Of a stretch of DNA of 64,000 nucleotides, positions 27,813 through 36,525 are shown piece by piece. Position numbers and translations under genes: made by a program. The notes beneath the pieces were generated by a model that saw nothing but the letters and a program-made list of their open reading frames with translations, was not told the origin of the DNA and did not search any database. Numbering within the stretch: the first letter of the stretch is position 1; every line of letters begins with the position of its first letter. Source of the DNA: Streptococcus gallinaceus. Lineage in GTDB: Bacteria; Bacillota; Bacilli; Lactobacillales; Streptococcaceae. The DNA is taken from NCBI RefSeq assembly GCF_024170225.1, contig NZ_JALJXU010000003.1, forward strand, positions 62,001-126,000, read 5' to 3'.

Positions 27813-28766
27813 ATGGGGAGATTTAAAGAATTATTACGTCAAGATAAGGTCTTGATTTTGCATGGTGCTCTAGGAACTGAGTTGGAATTTCAAGGGCATG
27901 ATGTTTCTGGAAAACTCTGGTCAGCCAAGTACTTGATTGAAAATCCTCAACTGATACAGGACATCCACGAAGCCTATCTAAAAGCAGGCAGTGATATCGT
28001 GAAAACTTCCAGCTACCAAGCTACTTTACCTGGTTTAGAGGAAGTTGGTCTGACAGCAGAAGAGGCTAGAGAGATCATCCGTCTGACGGTCACTCTTGCA
28101 AAAGATGCCAGAGACAATATCTGGGCGCAGTTAACAGAGGAAGAAAAGGCAAGTCGTTCATTTCCGCTTATCAGTGGCGATGTAGGTCCCTATGCTGCTT
28201 ATTTAGCAGATGGTTCTGAATATACTGGTCAATATGGCGAAATTTCAGCAGAAGCGTTAAAAGCTTTTCATCGGGAACGGCTTACTTTATTGCTCGAAGA
28301 AGGTAGCGAACTTTTGGCTCTAGAAACCATACCAAATTTACTAGAAATCCAAGCCCTATTAGACTTGTTAGCTCAAGAATTTCCAACTGTTGAAGCCTAT
28401 CTCAGTGTAACTACTCAGGACGGGCAAACTCTTACAGATGGCTCCGATATAGCACTTGTCGCAGACCTGGTCAATCAGTCCAAACAGGTCTTGGCACTGG
28501 GTGTTAATTGCAGTGCGCCAGCTCATGTATCCCAGTTCTTGGTACACTTGAGCCAGATGACGCAGAAGCCGTTGGTAACTTATCCAAATTCAGGCGAGGT
28601 TTACGATGGAAAGACGCAGACTTGGACACAGCAGGCAGACCATAGCCATACTTTACTGGAAAATACAGAAAAATGGATTGACCAAGGTGCACAAATAGTT
28701 GGAGGATGCTGTCGAACTAGACCAGTAGACATTGCATTCTTAGCTGATCATCTAAAAAATTCATAA
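27813..28766 (+). CDS. mmuM: Homocysteine S-methyltransferase
   Basis: A 317-residue zinc-dependent methyltransferase that makes two methionines from S-methylmethionine and homocysteine. The zinc-binding cysteines are seen in GVNCSAP near residue 230 and in GGCCRT near residue 297. The N-terminal LHGALGTELEFQG is typical. The ATG at 27813 follows GGTGAGAAG; longer starts inside mmuP are rejected. It forms a two-gene operon with mmuP. Confidence 0.93.
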   Translation: MGRFKELLRQDKVLILHGALGTELEFQGHDVSGKLWSAKYLIENPQLIQDIHEAYLKAGSDIVKTSSYQATLPGLEEVGLTAEEAREIIRLTVTLAKDARDNIWAQLTEEEKASRSFPLISGDVGPYAAYLADGSEYTGQYGEISAEALKAFHRERLTLLLEEGSELLALETIPNLLEIQALLDLLAQEFPTVEAYLSVTTQDGQTLTDGSDIALVADLVNQSKQVLALGVNCSAPAHVSQFLVHLSQMTQKPLVTYPNSGEVYDGKTQTWTQQADHSHTLLENTEKWIDQGAQIVGGCCRTRPVDIAFLADHLKNS

Positions 28767-28771
28767 AAATT

Positions 28772-28804
28772 TTCTAAAAAACTGTTACGATAGTAGCAGT
28801 TTTT
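28772..28804 (+). terminator. Intrinsic terminator after mmuM
   Basis: AAAACTG and CAGTTTTTT form a hairpin with a 12-nt loop containing a small inner pairing, followed by T. Confidence 0.65.
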
Positions 28805-28893
28805 TAGCTTGTTTCAGCCGGACCGAAAGAGTACAATAGAGTCAGGATGATAATGAGCAACGGAATGTTCACATTTGAAAATAAAATTTGTAG

Positions 28894-28939
28894 AATTTTC
28901 TGAATATTTCTTGATTTTTTCATAAAAAAAGGCTAAAAT
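28894..28939 (+). promoter_or_regulatory. ilvE promoter with CodY-like box
   Basis: AATTTTCTGAATATT at 28894-28908 matches the CodY consensus AATTTTCWGAAAATT at 14 of 15 positions. Right after it lie TTGATT (28911-28916) and TAAAAT (28934-28939) with a 17-nt spacer. CodY bound there would repress ilvE when branched-chain amino acids are plentiful. Confidence 0.75.
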
Positions 28940-28964
28940 AGTTAAAAATAAAAGGAGTACTGTT

Positions 28965-29990
28965 ATGACTGTGAATCTTGACTGGGAAAACCTTGGTTTT
29001 TCCTATATGAAATTACCATATCGTTACCTTGCAACCTATAAAGATGGTCAGTGGCAAGAAGGTGTCTTGACAGAGGATGCGACCCTGCATATTTCAGAGA
29101 GTTCGCCAAGTTTGCACTATGGTCAGCAAGCATTTGAAGGCTTAAAAGCCTACCGAACGAAGGATGGTTCTATTCAACTTTTCCGTCCCGATGAAAATGC
29201 CAAACGCTTGCAGAGAACAGCGGATCGCTTGCTCATGCCTCAAGTGCCAACGGATATGTTTGTCGAGGCTTGTAAGCAAGTAGTAGCCGCTAATCATGAG
29301 TTTGTACCGCCTTATGGTACTGGTGGCACGCTTTATCTTCGTCCGCTTTTGATTGGTGTGGGAGATATTATCGGTGTGAAGCCAGCTGATGAGTACATTT
29401 TTACGATTTTTGCCATGCCAGTAGGAAATTATTTCAAAGGTGGTTTGCAGCCAACTAATTTCTTGATTCAAGATGAGTACGACCGTGCAGCACCAAACGG
29501 AACTGGTGCGGCTAAGGTCGGTGGAAATTATGCAGCAAGCCTGCTTCCAGGTAAAAAGGCGAAAACGAGTGGATTTTCAGATGTCATTTATCTAGACCCA
29601 GCTACTCATACTAAGATTGAAGAAGTTGGTTCCGCTAATTTCTTCGGGATCACAGCTGATAACGAATTTATCACACCAATTAGCCCATCTATCTTGCCAT
29701 CAATCACCAAATATTCATTGCTGTATTTGGCAGAAAATCGTTTGGGCATGAAAGCAATCGAGGGCGATGTCTTGGTTGATGAACTTGGAAAATTCACTGA
29801 AGCCGGTGCCTGCGGTACAGCAGCTGTCATCTCACCAATCGGTGGTGTGCAGCACGGTGATGATTTCCATGTTTTCTATAGTGAAACAGAAGTCGGACCT
29901 GTCACTCGGAAACTCTACGATGAATTAACGGGTATTCAGTTTGGCGATGAGGAAGCACCCGAAGGCTGGATTGTCAAAGTAGACTTGTAA
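28965..29990 (+). CDS. ilvE: Branched-chain amino acid aminotransferase
   Basis: A 341-residue fold-type IV PLP enzyme interconverting leucine, isoleucine and valine with their 2-keto acids. Motifs include LHYGQQAFEGLKAY, the PLP-lysine region (G)AAKVGGNYAASL, and GTAAVISPIG near the C-terminus. The ATG follows AAAAGGAG. It is monocistronic between its CodY-box promoter and a strong terminator. Confidence 0.96.
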   Translation: MTVNLDWENLGFSYMKLPYRYLATYKDGQWQEGVLTEDATLHISESSPSLHYGQQAFEGLKAYRTKDGSIQLFRPDENAKRLQRTADRLLMPQVPTDMFVEACKQVVAANHEFVPPYGTGGTLYLRPLLIGVGDIIGVKPADEYIFTIFAMPVGNYFKGGLQPTNFLIQDEYDRAAPNGTGAAKVGGNYAASLLPGKKAKTSGFSDVIYLDPATHTKIEEVGSANFFGITADNEFITPISPSILPSITKYSLLYLAENRLGMKAIEGDVLVDELGKFTEAGACGTAAVISPIGGVQHGDDFHVFYSETEVGPVTRKLYDELTGIQFGDEEAPEGWIVKVDL

Positions 29991-29995
29991 AAATA

Positions 29996-30027
29996 GAGCT
30001 TGCACTTGCAAGCTTTTTCCTTTTTTT
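29996..30027 (+). terminator. Intrinsic terminator after ilvE
   Basis: AGCTTGC/GCAAGCT stem with ACTT loop, followed by a long T-rich run. Confidence 0.9.
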
Positions 30028-30070
30028 GTACAATGGAGAGAGTGAGTAAAGAGAGGATTTACGATACATT

Positions 30071-30304
30071 ATGAGTAAAAAAGATAAAAAAATTGAAATT
30101 CAGATTGAGGACAGCCAAGTTGTTGTAAACGGCGATACATTCCCAGGTTACCGTTTGACAATTGGTAAAAAAGTGATTGGAGAGATTGCTGAGCTTGGTG
30201 AATCTCATTTTGCAGTTGTAAAAAATGGGAATACCGAAAGTTTCTTCAAAAAATTGGAACCAGCAGTCGGAAATATTATTGAAAATTACAATTTGAGCAA
30301 TTAA
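30071..30304 (+). CDS. DUF2969 family small protein
   Basis: A 77-residue soluble protein starting MSKKDKKIEIQIEDSQ, matching the pattern of DUF2969, a family of small streptococcal and lactobacillar proteins without a known function. It contains an even mixture of beta-type segments (SQVVVNG, YRLTIGKKVIGEI). It is a single gene between the ilvE terminator and tRNA genes. Confidence 0.8.
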   Translation: MSKKDKKIEIQIEDSQVVVNGDTFPGYRLTIGKKVIGEIAELGESHFAVVKNGNTESFFKKLEPAVGNIIENYNLSN

Positions 30305-30308
30305 GGTC

Positions 30309-30344
30309 TTGAATTAGCCACTATTTTATGATAAAATAGTGGCT
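30309..30344 (+). promoter_or_regulatory. tRNA promoter containing a 13-bp dyad
   Basis: TTGAAT (30309-30314), a 17-nt spacer and TAAAAT (30332-30337) form a promoter ten bases or so before tRNA-Tyr. Nearly the entire spacer and -10 are a perfect 13-bp inverted repeat (30316-30328 with 30332-30344, loop TGA), which might also act as the DUF2969 transcript end. Confidence 0.6.
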
Positions 30345-30353
30345 GTTAGTGTT

Positions 30354-30434
30354 GGAAAGATAGCGAAGAGGCTAAACGCGGCGGACTGTAAATCCGCTCC
30401 TTCGGGTTCGGGGGTTCGAATCCCTCTCTTTCCA
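30354..30434 (+). tRNA. tRNA-Tyr (anticodon GTA)
   Basis: An 81-nt cloverleaf with acceptor GGAAAGA/TCTTTCC, anticodon loop CTGTAAA, a long variable arm as expected for tyrosine, a T loop TTCGAAT, and discriminator A. CCA is not encoded. Confidence 0.95.
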
Positions 30435-30442
30435 TTAAATTT

Positions 30443-30514
30443 TGGGGTATAGCCAAGCGGTAAGGCAAGGGACTTTGACTCCCTCATGCGTTGGTTCGAA
30501 TCCAGCTACCCCAG
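30443..30514 (+). tRNA. tRNA-Gln (anticodon TTG)
   Basis: A 72-nt cloverleaf with acceptor TGGGGTA/TACCCCA, anticodon loop CTTTGAC and T loop TTCGAAT, discriminator G. It lies 8 bp after tRNA-Tyr in the same transcript. Confidence 0.95.
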
Positions 30515-30594
30515 TCAAGGTATTAGAGGAAACTCTAATTCGTCAAAGCTGCTGTGTCTGTCCTTGCGTGTGCCTTAAATAAAATATATTTTTA

Positions 30595-30628
30595 GTCAGT
30601 TGGCAATGGGGCCTGCTGACATCGGAGG
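30595..30628 (+). promoter_or_regulatory. rpsA leader hairpin
   Basis: GTCAG-TT-GGC pairs with GCC-TG-CTGAC (30595-30620), followed at once by the ATCGGAGG ribosome-binding site of rpsA. An autoregulatory site for ribosomal protein S1 is possible but not shown by sequence alone. Confidence 0.4.
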
Positions 30629-30636
30629 TTTTTTTA

Positions 30637-31848
30637 ATGAACGAATTTGAAGATTTGTTGAACAGTGTAAATGAAGTTGCAACTGGTGATGTGGTAACTG
30701 CAGAAGTATTGACAGTTGATGCTGGTCAAGCAAATGTAGCTATCTCAGGTACTGGTGTCGAAGGTGTCTTGACTCTTCGTGAGTTGACAAACGACCGCGA
30801 CGCTGACATCAACGACTTGGTAAAAGTTGGTGAAACACTTGAATTGCTTGTACTTCGTCAAGTTGTAGGTAAAGATACTGACACTGTTACATATCTTGTA
30901 TCTAAAAAACGCTTGGAAGCACGCAAAGCATGGGACAAGCTTGTTGGCCGTGAAGGCGAAGTTGTAACTGTTAAAGTAACTCGCGCCGTTAAAGGTGGTT
31001 TGTCAGTTGAATTTGAAGGACTTCGTGGTTTCATCCCAGCTTCAATGATCGACACTCGTTTCACTCGTAACACTGAGCGTTTCGTAGGTCAAGAATTTGA
31101 TGCTAAAATCAAAGAAGTTGATCCAGCAGAAAACCGTTTCATCTTGTCACGTCGTGAAGTTGTTGAAGAATCAGCAGCAGCTGCACGTTCAGAAGTATTC
31201 TCAAAAATTGAAGTTGGTTCAGTTGTAACTGGTACAGTTGCACGTATCACAAGCTTTGGTGCTTTCATCGATCTTGGTGGTGTTGATGGATTGGTTCACT
31301 TGACTGAATTGTCACACGAACGCAACGTTTCACCTAAATCAGTTGTAACTGTTGGTGAAGAAGTTGAAGTGAAAGTACTTGCTATCGACGAAGAAGCAGG
31401 TCGTGTATCATTGTCATTGAAAGCTACAACACCTGGACCATGGGATGGTGTTGAGCAAAAATTGGCAGCTGGCGATGTAATCGAAGGTAAAGTTAAACGT
31501 TTGACTGACTTCGGTGCTTTCGTTGAAGTATTGCCAGGTATCGATGGACTTGTACACATCTCACAAATTTCACACAAACGTGTTGAAAATCCAAAAGATG
31601 CATTGACTGTAGGTCAAGATGTAACTGTTAAAGTTCTTGAAGTGAATGCTGCTGATGAACGTGTATCACTTTCAATCAAAGCACTTGAAGAGCGTCCAGC
31701 ACGCGAAGAAAATGCTTCTGAAGAAGGTGAAAAACGTCAATCACGTCCAGCTCGTCGTCCAAAACGTGAAGCGAAACGTGACTACGAATTGCCAGAAACT
31801 CAAACAGGTTTCTCAATGGCAGACCTTTTCGGTGATATCGAATTGTAA
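30637..31848 (+). CDS. rpsA: 30S ribosomal protein S1
   Basis: A 403-residue protein with four S1 RNA-binding domains at about residues 15-90, 105-175, 190-260 and 275-345; the repeats share the pattern [17 protein letters not shown] / [13 protein letters not shown]. The C-terminus is charged ([17 protein letters not shown]). Four domains is the usual Firmicute length, shorter than the six-domain E. coli protein. Codon use is strongly biased, typical of highly expressed genes. Confidence 0.96.
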   Translation: MNEFEDLLNSVNEVATGDVVTAEVLTVDAGQANVAISGTGVEGVLTLRELTNDRDADINDLVKVGETLELLVLRQVVGKDTDTVTYLVSKKRLEARKAWDKLVGREGEVVTVKVTRAVKGGLSVEFEGLRGFIPASMIDTRFTRNTERFVGQEFDAKIKEVDPAENRFILSRREVVEESAAAARSEVFSKIEVGSVVTGTVARITSFGAFIDLGGVDGLVHLTELSHERNVSPKSVVTVGEEVEVKVLAIDEEAGRVSLSLKATTPGPWDGVEQKLAAGDVIEGKVKRLTDFGAFVEVLPGIDGLVHISQISHKRVENPKDALTVGQDVTVKVLEVNAADERVSLSIKALEERPAREENASEEGEKRQSRPARRPKREAKRDYELPETQTGFSMADLFGDIEL

Positions 31849-31854
31849 TAAATA

Positions 31855-31880
31855 GAAAGCTAGGAGTATTCCTAGCTTTG
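31855..31880 (+). terminator. Intrinsic terminator after rpsA
   Basis: AAAGCTAGGA/TCCTAGCTTT perfect 10-bp stem with a GTAT loop; only a short T-containing tail follows, before tRNA-Arg. Confidence 0.7.
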
Positions 31881-31885
31881 TCTAT

Positions 31886-31957
31886 CCACCCTTAGTGTAA
31901 TGGATATCACGTAAGATTCCGGTTCTTGAGATGGGGGTTCGATTCCCTCAGGGTGGA
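31886..31957 (+). tRNA. tRNA-Arg (anticodon CCG)
   Basis: A 72-nt cloverleaf with acceptor CCACCCT/AGGGTGG, anticodon stem TAAGA/TCTTG, anticodon CCG, and T arm GGGGG-TTCGATT-CCCTC, discriminator A. One mismatch in the D stem is tolerated. CCA is not encoded. Confidence 0.9.
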
Positions 31958-31966
31958 TTATTAGAG

Positions 31967-31994
31967 TGAAAGTCTGTTTTTACAGGCTTTTTCT
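31967..31994 (+). terminator. Intrinsic terminator after tRNA-Arg
   Basis: AGTCTGT and ACAGGCT form a 7-bp stem with a TTTT loop, followed by five T. Confidence 0.75.
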
Positions 31995-32030
31995 TATTGA
32001 GAAAGATTAGTAACTCTTATTAAGAGATTA

Positions 32031-32058
32031 TTGAAAATTTTCTGAAAAATGTTATACT
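32031..32058 (+). promoter_or_regulatory. ltaE promoter overlapped by CodY-like box
   Basis: TTGAAA (32031-32036) and TATACT (32053-32058) form a promoter with a 16-nt spacer. AATTTTCTGAAAAAT at 32036-32050 fills the spacer and matches the CodY consensus at 14 of 15 positions, so CodY repression of ltaE is likely. Confidence 0.75.
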
Positions 32059-32076
32059 AGTATAACGAGGTGAATT

Positions 32077-33105
32077 ATGTTACATTTTGAAAATGATTAT
32101 AATAAAGGTGCGCATCCTGCACTCTTGCAGGCGCTTGTAGAGACGAATGATGAGGGGCTTTCTGGTTACGGGACAGATGTCTATACAGAGTCTGCGATTG
32201 AGAAGATTCGCCAGGCTTGTGACTGTCCGCAGGCACAGATTACGTTTTTGACGGGTGGTACTCAGACCAATCAAGTGGTGATTAATTCTATGTTGGCTTC
32301 CTACGAGGGAGTTGTGGCCGCAGAAACAGGTCATATTTCTGTTCATGAGGCAGGTGCCATTGAGTTTTCTGGGCACAAAGTTCTCACGCTTCCACATGAA
32401 AATGGGAAAATTTCTGCAGCAGCTGTCCGCCAGCTTTTGGTAGATTTTTATGCGGATGGCAATCGTGAGCATATGGTCTTCCCAGGAATGGTCTACATCT
32501 CTCATCCGACGGAATATGGTACGCTATATAGCAAGTCTGAATTGGAAGAGTTGTCTGCGCTTTGCCGTGAGTACAAGATTCCTCTTTTCTTAGATGGCGC
32601 TCGTTTGGGCTATGGTTTAGCGGCTAAGGATACGGATGTTGACTTGCCAACGATTGCCAAACTCGTAGATGTCTTTTATATTGGTGGGACTAAGATGGGA
32701 GCCTTGATGGGCGAAGCCATTGTCTTTATGCAGAATAATGAGCCAAAACATTTCACTCCAATTGTCAAGCAACATGGTGCTCTCTTGGCTAAGGGGCGTT
32801 TAAATGGAGTGCAGTTCGATCGTTTCTTTACGGAAAATCTTTACTTTGAATTAGGACAACATGCTGTTGATTTGGCTGAGGAATTGAAAGTGATTTTGGA
32901 AGAGAAAGGCTTTGAATTTTATCTCAAGTCACCAACAAACCAGCAATTTGTTATCGTAGAAAATGAGCAATTGACTGAGTTGACGGAAAAAGGAATCGTC
33001 TATGGCTTCTGGGAAAAATATGATGACAGCCGTACAGTCATCCGTTTTGCAACCAGCTGGTCTACAACCCGAGAAGAATTAGAAGAATTGAAAAATAGAC
33101 TGTAA
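32077..33105 (+). CDS. ltaE: Low-specificity threonine aldolase
   Basis: A 342-residue fold-type I PLP enzyme that splits threonine or allo-threonine to glycine and acetaldehyde. GGTQTNQVVINSML, LDGARLGYGL and the PLP-lysine segment YIGGTKMGAL are present. The start FENDYNKGAHPALLQAL is characteristic. Related beta-eliminating lyases share this fold, so the side-chain specificity is inferred. Confidence 0.92.
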   Translation: MLHFENDYNKGAHPALLQALVETNDEGLSGYGTDVYTESAIEKIRQACDCPQAQITFLTGGTQTNQVVINSMLASYEGVVAAETGHISVHEAGAIEFSGHKVLTLPHENGKISAAAVRQLLVDFYADGNREHMVFPGMVYISHPTEYGTLYSKSELEELSALCREYKIPLFLDGARLGYGLAAKDTDVDLPTIAKLVDVFYIGGTKMGALMGEAIVFMQNNEPKHFTPIVKQHGALLAKGRLNGVQFDRFFTENLYFELGQHAVDLAEELKVILEEKGFEFYLKSPTNQQFVIVENEQLTELTEKGIVYGFWEKYDDSRTVIRFATSWSTTREELEELKNRL

Positions 33106-33130
33106 AACTCTGCTTAGCAGGGTTTTCTTC
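33104..33130 (+). terminator. Intrinsic terminator after ltaE
   Basis: AAAACTCTGCT pairs with (A)GCAGGGTTTT around a short loop, followed by T-rich sequence. Confidence 0.7.
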
Positions 33131-33187
33131 TATTATTGAACTTGAATTTTTGGTATAATGAGAGGTAATGTAGAAAAGGAAACAGAT

Positions 33188-34330
33188 ATGATTTACTTCG
33201 ATAACTCGGCAACGACTCAGGTCTATCCTGAAGTCTTAAAAACGTATACGGAGGTAGCCACTAAGATTTGGGGCAATCCGTCTAGTCTTCATCATTTGGG
33301 TAGTCAGGCAACGCGTATTTTAGAAGCTGCACGCCAACAAATTGCAGAACTCTTGGGAAAAAAGGCAGAGGAGATTATGTTTACTTCTGGCGGTACTGAG
33401 GGGGATAACTGGGTCATTAAGGGTGTGGCTTTTGAAAAAGCCTATCTTGGCAAGCACATTATCGTTTCTGCAGTGGAACATCCTGCTGTTAAAGAATCAG
33501 TTCTTTGGCTGAAAACGCAAGGCTTTGAAGTGGATTTTGCACCGGTAGATGAAGCAGGTTATCTAGATCTTCAAGCACTGGAAAACCTCATCCGCAAGGA
33601 TACGATTCTTGTCTCTGTTATGGCGGTCAATAATGAAATAGGTGCTGTTCAGCCGATTCAAGAAATTGCGGACTTGCTAGCGGGTAAGCCAACTATTTCT
33701 TTTCATGTAGATGCAGTTCAGGCTGTTGGCAAAGTACCGACAGATAGTTATTTGCCAGAGCGAGTTGATTTTGCGACTTTTTCAGGGCATAAATTTCATT
33801 CGGTACGCGGTGTCGGCTTCATCTATGCCAAAGCTGGCAAGAGATTGCAGCCTTTATTGACAGGTGGTGGTCAAGAGGGTGACCACCGTTCGACCACGGA
33901 AAATGTGGCAGGGATTGCAGCGACAGCTAAGGCACTTCGAATGACGCTGGAAAAAGCAGAAGTGGCTCAGAAACGCCTGCAAGCCATGAAAGAAGTGATT
34001 GTGGCTGGATTACAAGACTATAAGGACGTTGTTGTTTTTTCTCAATTGGAAAATGCTGCGCCCAATATCGTGACATTTGGTGTTAAATACATCCGTGGAG
34101 AAGTGATTGTCCATGCATTTGAAGAACACCAAATCTATATCTCCACAACATCAGCTTGCTCTTCCAAGGCTGGAAAACCAGCTGGAACCCTGATTGCTAT
34201 GGGTGTGCCACAAAAATTAGCCCAGACAGCTGTCCGTGTTAGCTTAGATGAAGATAATGACATGGGACAGGTTGAGCAATTCTTAACCATTTTCAAACAA
34301 ATTTACAACAAAACTCAGAAAGTGAGATAA
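33188..34330 (+). CDS. Cysteine desulfurase (NifS/IscS family)
   Basis: A 380-residue PLP enzyme that takes sulfur from cysteine as a persulfide. YFDNSATTQVYPEVL opens the protein, TSGGTEGDNWVIKG binds the cofactor, the PLP lysine is in FSGHKFHSVRGVGF, and the sulfur-carrying cysteine is in TSACSSKAG near residue 325. The ATG at 33188 follows AAAAGGA. It abuts thiI, so it is probably the dedicated sulfur donor for ThiI in tRNA 4-thiouridine synthesis rather than the Suf desulfurase. Confidence 0.93.
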   Translation: MIYFDNSATTQVYPEVLKTYTEVATKIWGNPSSLHHLGSQATRILEAARQQIAELLGKKAEEIMFTSGGTEGDNWVIKGVAFEKAYLGKHIIVSAVEHPAVKESVLWLKTQGFEVDFAPVDEAGYLDLQALENLIRKDTILVSVMAVNNEIGAVQPIQEIADLLAGKPTISFHVDAVQAVGKVPTDSYLPERVDFATFSGHKFHSVRGVGFIYAKAGKRLQPLLTGGGQEGDHRSTTENVAGIAATAKALRMTLEKAEVAQKRLQAMKEVIVAGLQDYKDVVVFSQLENAAPNIVTFGVKYIRGEVIVHAFEEHQIYISTTSACSSKAGKPAGTLIAMGVPQKLAQTAVRVSLDEDNDMGQVEQFLTIFKQIYNKTQKVR

Positions 34331-35548
34331 ATGAACTATTCAGAAATCATGGTGCGCTACGGTGAATTGTCGACCAAAGGCAAAAATCGGATGCGTTTCA
34401 TCAATAAATTAAAAAATAATATTCAAGAAGCCTTGTCTATCTATCCAGATGTAACAGTTCACTTTGACCGTGACCGTGGGCACGTCTACCTAAATGGGAC
34501 GGATTATCAGCCAGTAGCTGCTTCTTTGCAGAAGATTTTCGGTATCCAGAATTTTGCGCCGTCTTATAAGGTTGAAAAGTCTGTATCAGCCTTGCGTCAA
34601 GCCGTTCAGGATATTATGAAAGCCATCTATAAGGAAGGCATGACCTTTAAAGTGGCTGCACGTCGTAGCGACCACAGTTTTGAGTTGGATAGCCGCGATT
34701 TGAACCAAGAATTGGGTGGAGCAGTCTTTGAAGCTATTCCGAATGTTCAAGTACAGATGAAATCGCCCGATATCACTCTTCGTGTAGAAATTCGCGAAGA
34801 TGCGGCTTATATTTCCCATGAAGAAATCAAGGGTGCGGGTGGGCTTCCAGTTGGTACTGCTGGTAAAGGGATGCTGATGTTATCTGGTGGTATTGATTCG
34901 CCAGTGGCGGGGTATTTGGCCCTAAAACGTGGTGTGGATATCGAAGCGGTACACTTCGCAAGCCCACCTTATACCAGCCCTGGTGCGCTTAAAAAGGCTC
35001 ATGATTTGACACGAAAACTGACATCTTTTGGTGGTAATATTCAGTTTATCGAGGTGCCTTTTACAGAGATTCAAGAAGAGATCAAAAACAAGGCTCCGGA
35101 AGCCTATCTTATGACTTTGACTCGTCGCTTCATGATGCGGATTACAGATGCCATTCGTGAGAAACGAAACGGCCTTATCATCGTAAATGGTGAAAGTCTA
35201 GGGCAGGTAGCTAGTCAGACCTTGGAGTCTATGCAGGCAATCAATGCCGTGACCAATACGCCAGTGATTCGTCCCGTTATTACCATGGACAAGCTAGAAA
35301 TTATTAATATTGCGCAGAAGATTGATACATTTGACATTTCTATTCAGCCATTTGAAGATTGCTGTACAATTTTTGCACCAGACCGTCCAAAAACCAATCC
35401 TAAAATCAAAAATGCAGAGCAATATGAAGCGCGTATGGATGTTGACGGTTTGGTCGAACGAGCAGTTACGGGCATTATGATTAGAGAAATCACTCCTGTT
35501 GAAGAAGTGCAAGATGAAGTTGATGGACTTATTGAAGATTTGCTGTAA
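34331..35548 (+). CDS. thiI: tRNA 4-thiouridine synthetase ThiI
   Basis: A 405-residue enzyme with an N-terminal ferredoxin-like plus THUMP tRNA-binding part (residues about 1-165) and a C-terminal PP-loop ATPase starting [22 protein letters not shown] catalytic cysteine lies in the [10 protein letters not shown] segment near residue 344. There is no rhodanese domain, as is usual in Firmicutes, so sulfur must come from the desulfurase directly upstream. It starts right at the stop of that gene, and its own stop overlaps the next small ORF as TAATG. Confidence 0.95.
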   Translation: MNYSEIMVRYGELSTKGKNRMRFINKLKNNIQEALSIYPDVTVHFDRDRGHVYLNGTDYQPVAASLQKIFGIQNFAPSYKVEKSVSALRQAVQDIMKAIYKEGMTFKVAARRSDHSFELDSRDLNQELGGAVFEAIPNVQVQMKSPDITLRVEIREDAAYISHEEIKGAGGLPVGTAGKGMLMLSGGIDSPVAGYLALKRGVDIEAVHFASPPYTSPGALKKAHDLTRKLTSFGGNIQFIEVPFTEIQEEIKNKAPEAYLMTLTRRFMMRITDAIREKRNGLIIVNGESLGQVASQTLESMQAINAVTNTPVIRPVITMDKLEIINIAQKIDTFDISIQPFEDCCTIFAPDRPKTNPKIKNAEQYEARMDVDGLVERAVTGIMIREITPVEEVQDEVDGLIEDLL

Positions 35549-35730
35549 TGATGCATCCGGTTTTGAGTGATTTTTTTGATGGGCTATTAGGATCGTACAC
35601 ATTTTCAACGGGAGTAGAGAATGTATTCTACGATCGCCTTCCTTATGCGACCTATTATGTAGGACAATTAACCAAGTTCCTTTTGTGGATTGGTGTCATC
35701 CGCTATGCTTTAAGAAAACAACATCCATAG
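35548..35730 (+). CDS. Hypothetical 60-residue protein
   Basis: This small frame starts at the A of the thiI stop codon (TAATG), a common streptococcal coupling arrangement. It has aromatic-rich segments (YATYYVGQLTKFLLWIGVIRYAL) that could form one membrane helix near the C-terminus. I do not recognise a family. Coupling to thiI and a following coupled frame argue that it is real. Confidence 0.5.
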   Translation: MMHPVLSDFFDGLLGSYTFSTGVENVFYDRLPYATYYVGQLTKFLLWIGVIRYALRKQHP

Positions 35731-36138
35731 GTGGGCTTGTTTCAACTGAAAAACATAGCAAAAGAGATGTGGAGGACAACTAGTGGAAAATTAGAATGTG
35801 TGGTTCTCCTTTTCTGGGTGACGTTCCTATTTGTCAGCACGATAAATAGTGTGTCTACTGCTTTGCCTATGATGCAAGGATATTTTAAAACGGCAGGCGA
35901 TGGAATCGATGAGGAAATTCAGGTTCTTCATACTCGGAGTGGAGGAAGTAAGTCGTCAGCTGGAGAAATAGATGCTCTCTTCGTATCTTCAGTAGACGAA
36001 CGCAGTTATTTTCTTCATGTCATTAATGCCAGTAAAACTTTGGTTAAACAGACAGAAGAAGGGCAAATTTACGAGACGGTATTGTATCTAGACAACAGAG
36101 GTCAACAATTTTTAGTTGATGACTTTATCAGTGAATAA
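35731..36138 (+). CDS. Hypothetical single-pass membrane protein
   Basis: A 135-residue protein starting at a GTG directly after the stop of the preceding small gene. A transmembrane helix at about residues 24-41 is followed by a soluble, probably extracytoplasmic part without cysteine. No family is recognised. The tight spacing with thiI and the 60-residue gene suggests one transcript. A function in cell envelope maintenance cannot be inferred from sequence alone. Confidence 0.55.
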   Translation: MGLFQLKNIAKEMWRTTSGKLECVVLLFWVTFLFVSTINSVSTALPMMQGYFKTAGDGIDEEIQVLHTRSGGSKSSAGEIDALFVSSVDERSYFLHVINASKTLVKQTEEGQIYETVLYLDNRGQQFLVDDFISE

Positions 36139-36152
36139 TAAAGGAGTTTTAT

Positions 36153-36497
36153 ATGACACACGTATTAAAAGGCTTTGAACCGAGTCGTCATTATTTAGAC
36201 TTTCACTTGGCTGCTTTTGCTTATTATGATGGCTTAGAAGTCATCGACCAGTTAAAATTAGGTGCACCAGTTCAACTCATGGCAGAACCGGAAAATATTC
36301 ACGATCCACATGCTGTAGCCATTTTCTTTGAAAATACAAAAATTGGTTACGTACCAGCTGATTATAATCAAGAATTGTCCAAATTTCTCTACTTTGGGTA
36401 TGGCGATATTTTCGAAGCTCGCATTCAAATGGTAAATCACGAAACGCATCCAGAACGTCAATTTAGAGTAGTAGTGAAATTGAAAGATAATCGCTAA
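36153..36497 (+). CDS. Stand-alone HIRAN domain protein
   Basis: The 114-residue protein consists of little more than a HIRAN domain: HLAAFAYYDG, a stretch GAPVQLMAEPENIHDPHAVAIFF and KIGYVPADYNQELS are typical. HIRAN domains bind DNA 3' ends in eukaryotic HLTF helicase, but the role of free-standing bacterial copies is unclear. The start follows AAAGGAG. Confidence 0.8.
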   Translation: MTHVLKGFEPSRHYLDFHLAAFAYYDGLEVIDQLKLGAPVQLMAEPENIHDPHAVAIFFENTKIGYVPADYNQELSKFLYFGYGDIFEARIQMVNHETHPERQFRVVVKLKDNR

Positions 36498-36525
36498 AAA
36501 TTCTCTAAAAACTACAGACTTTCTC

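Noticed and set aside
30637-31848. Internal DNA repeats in rpsA
   Set aside because: They reflect the four S1 domains and biased codons, not a mobile repeat.
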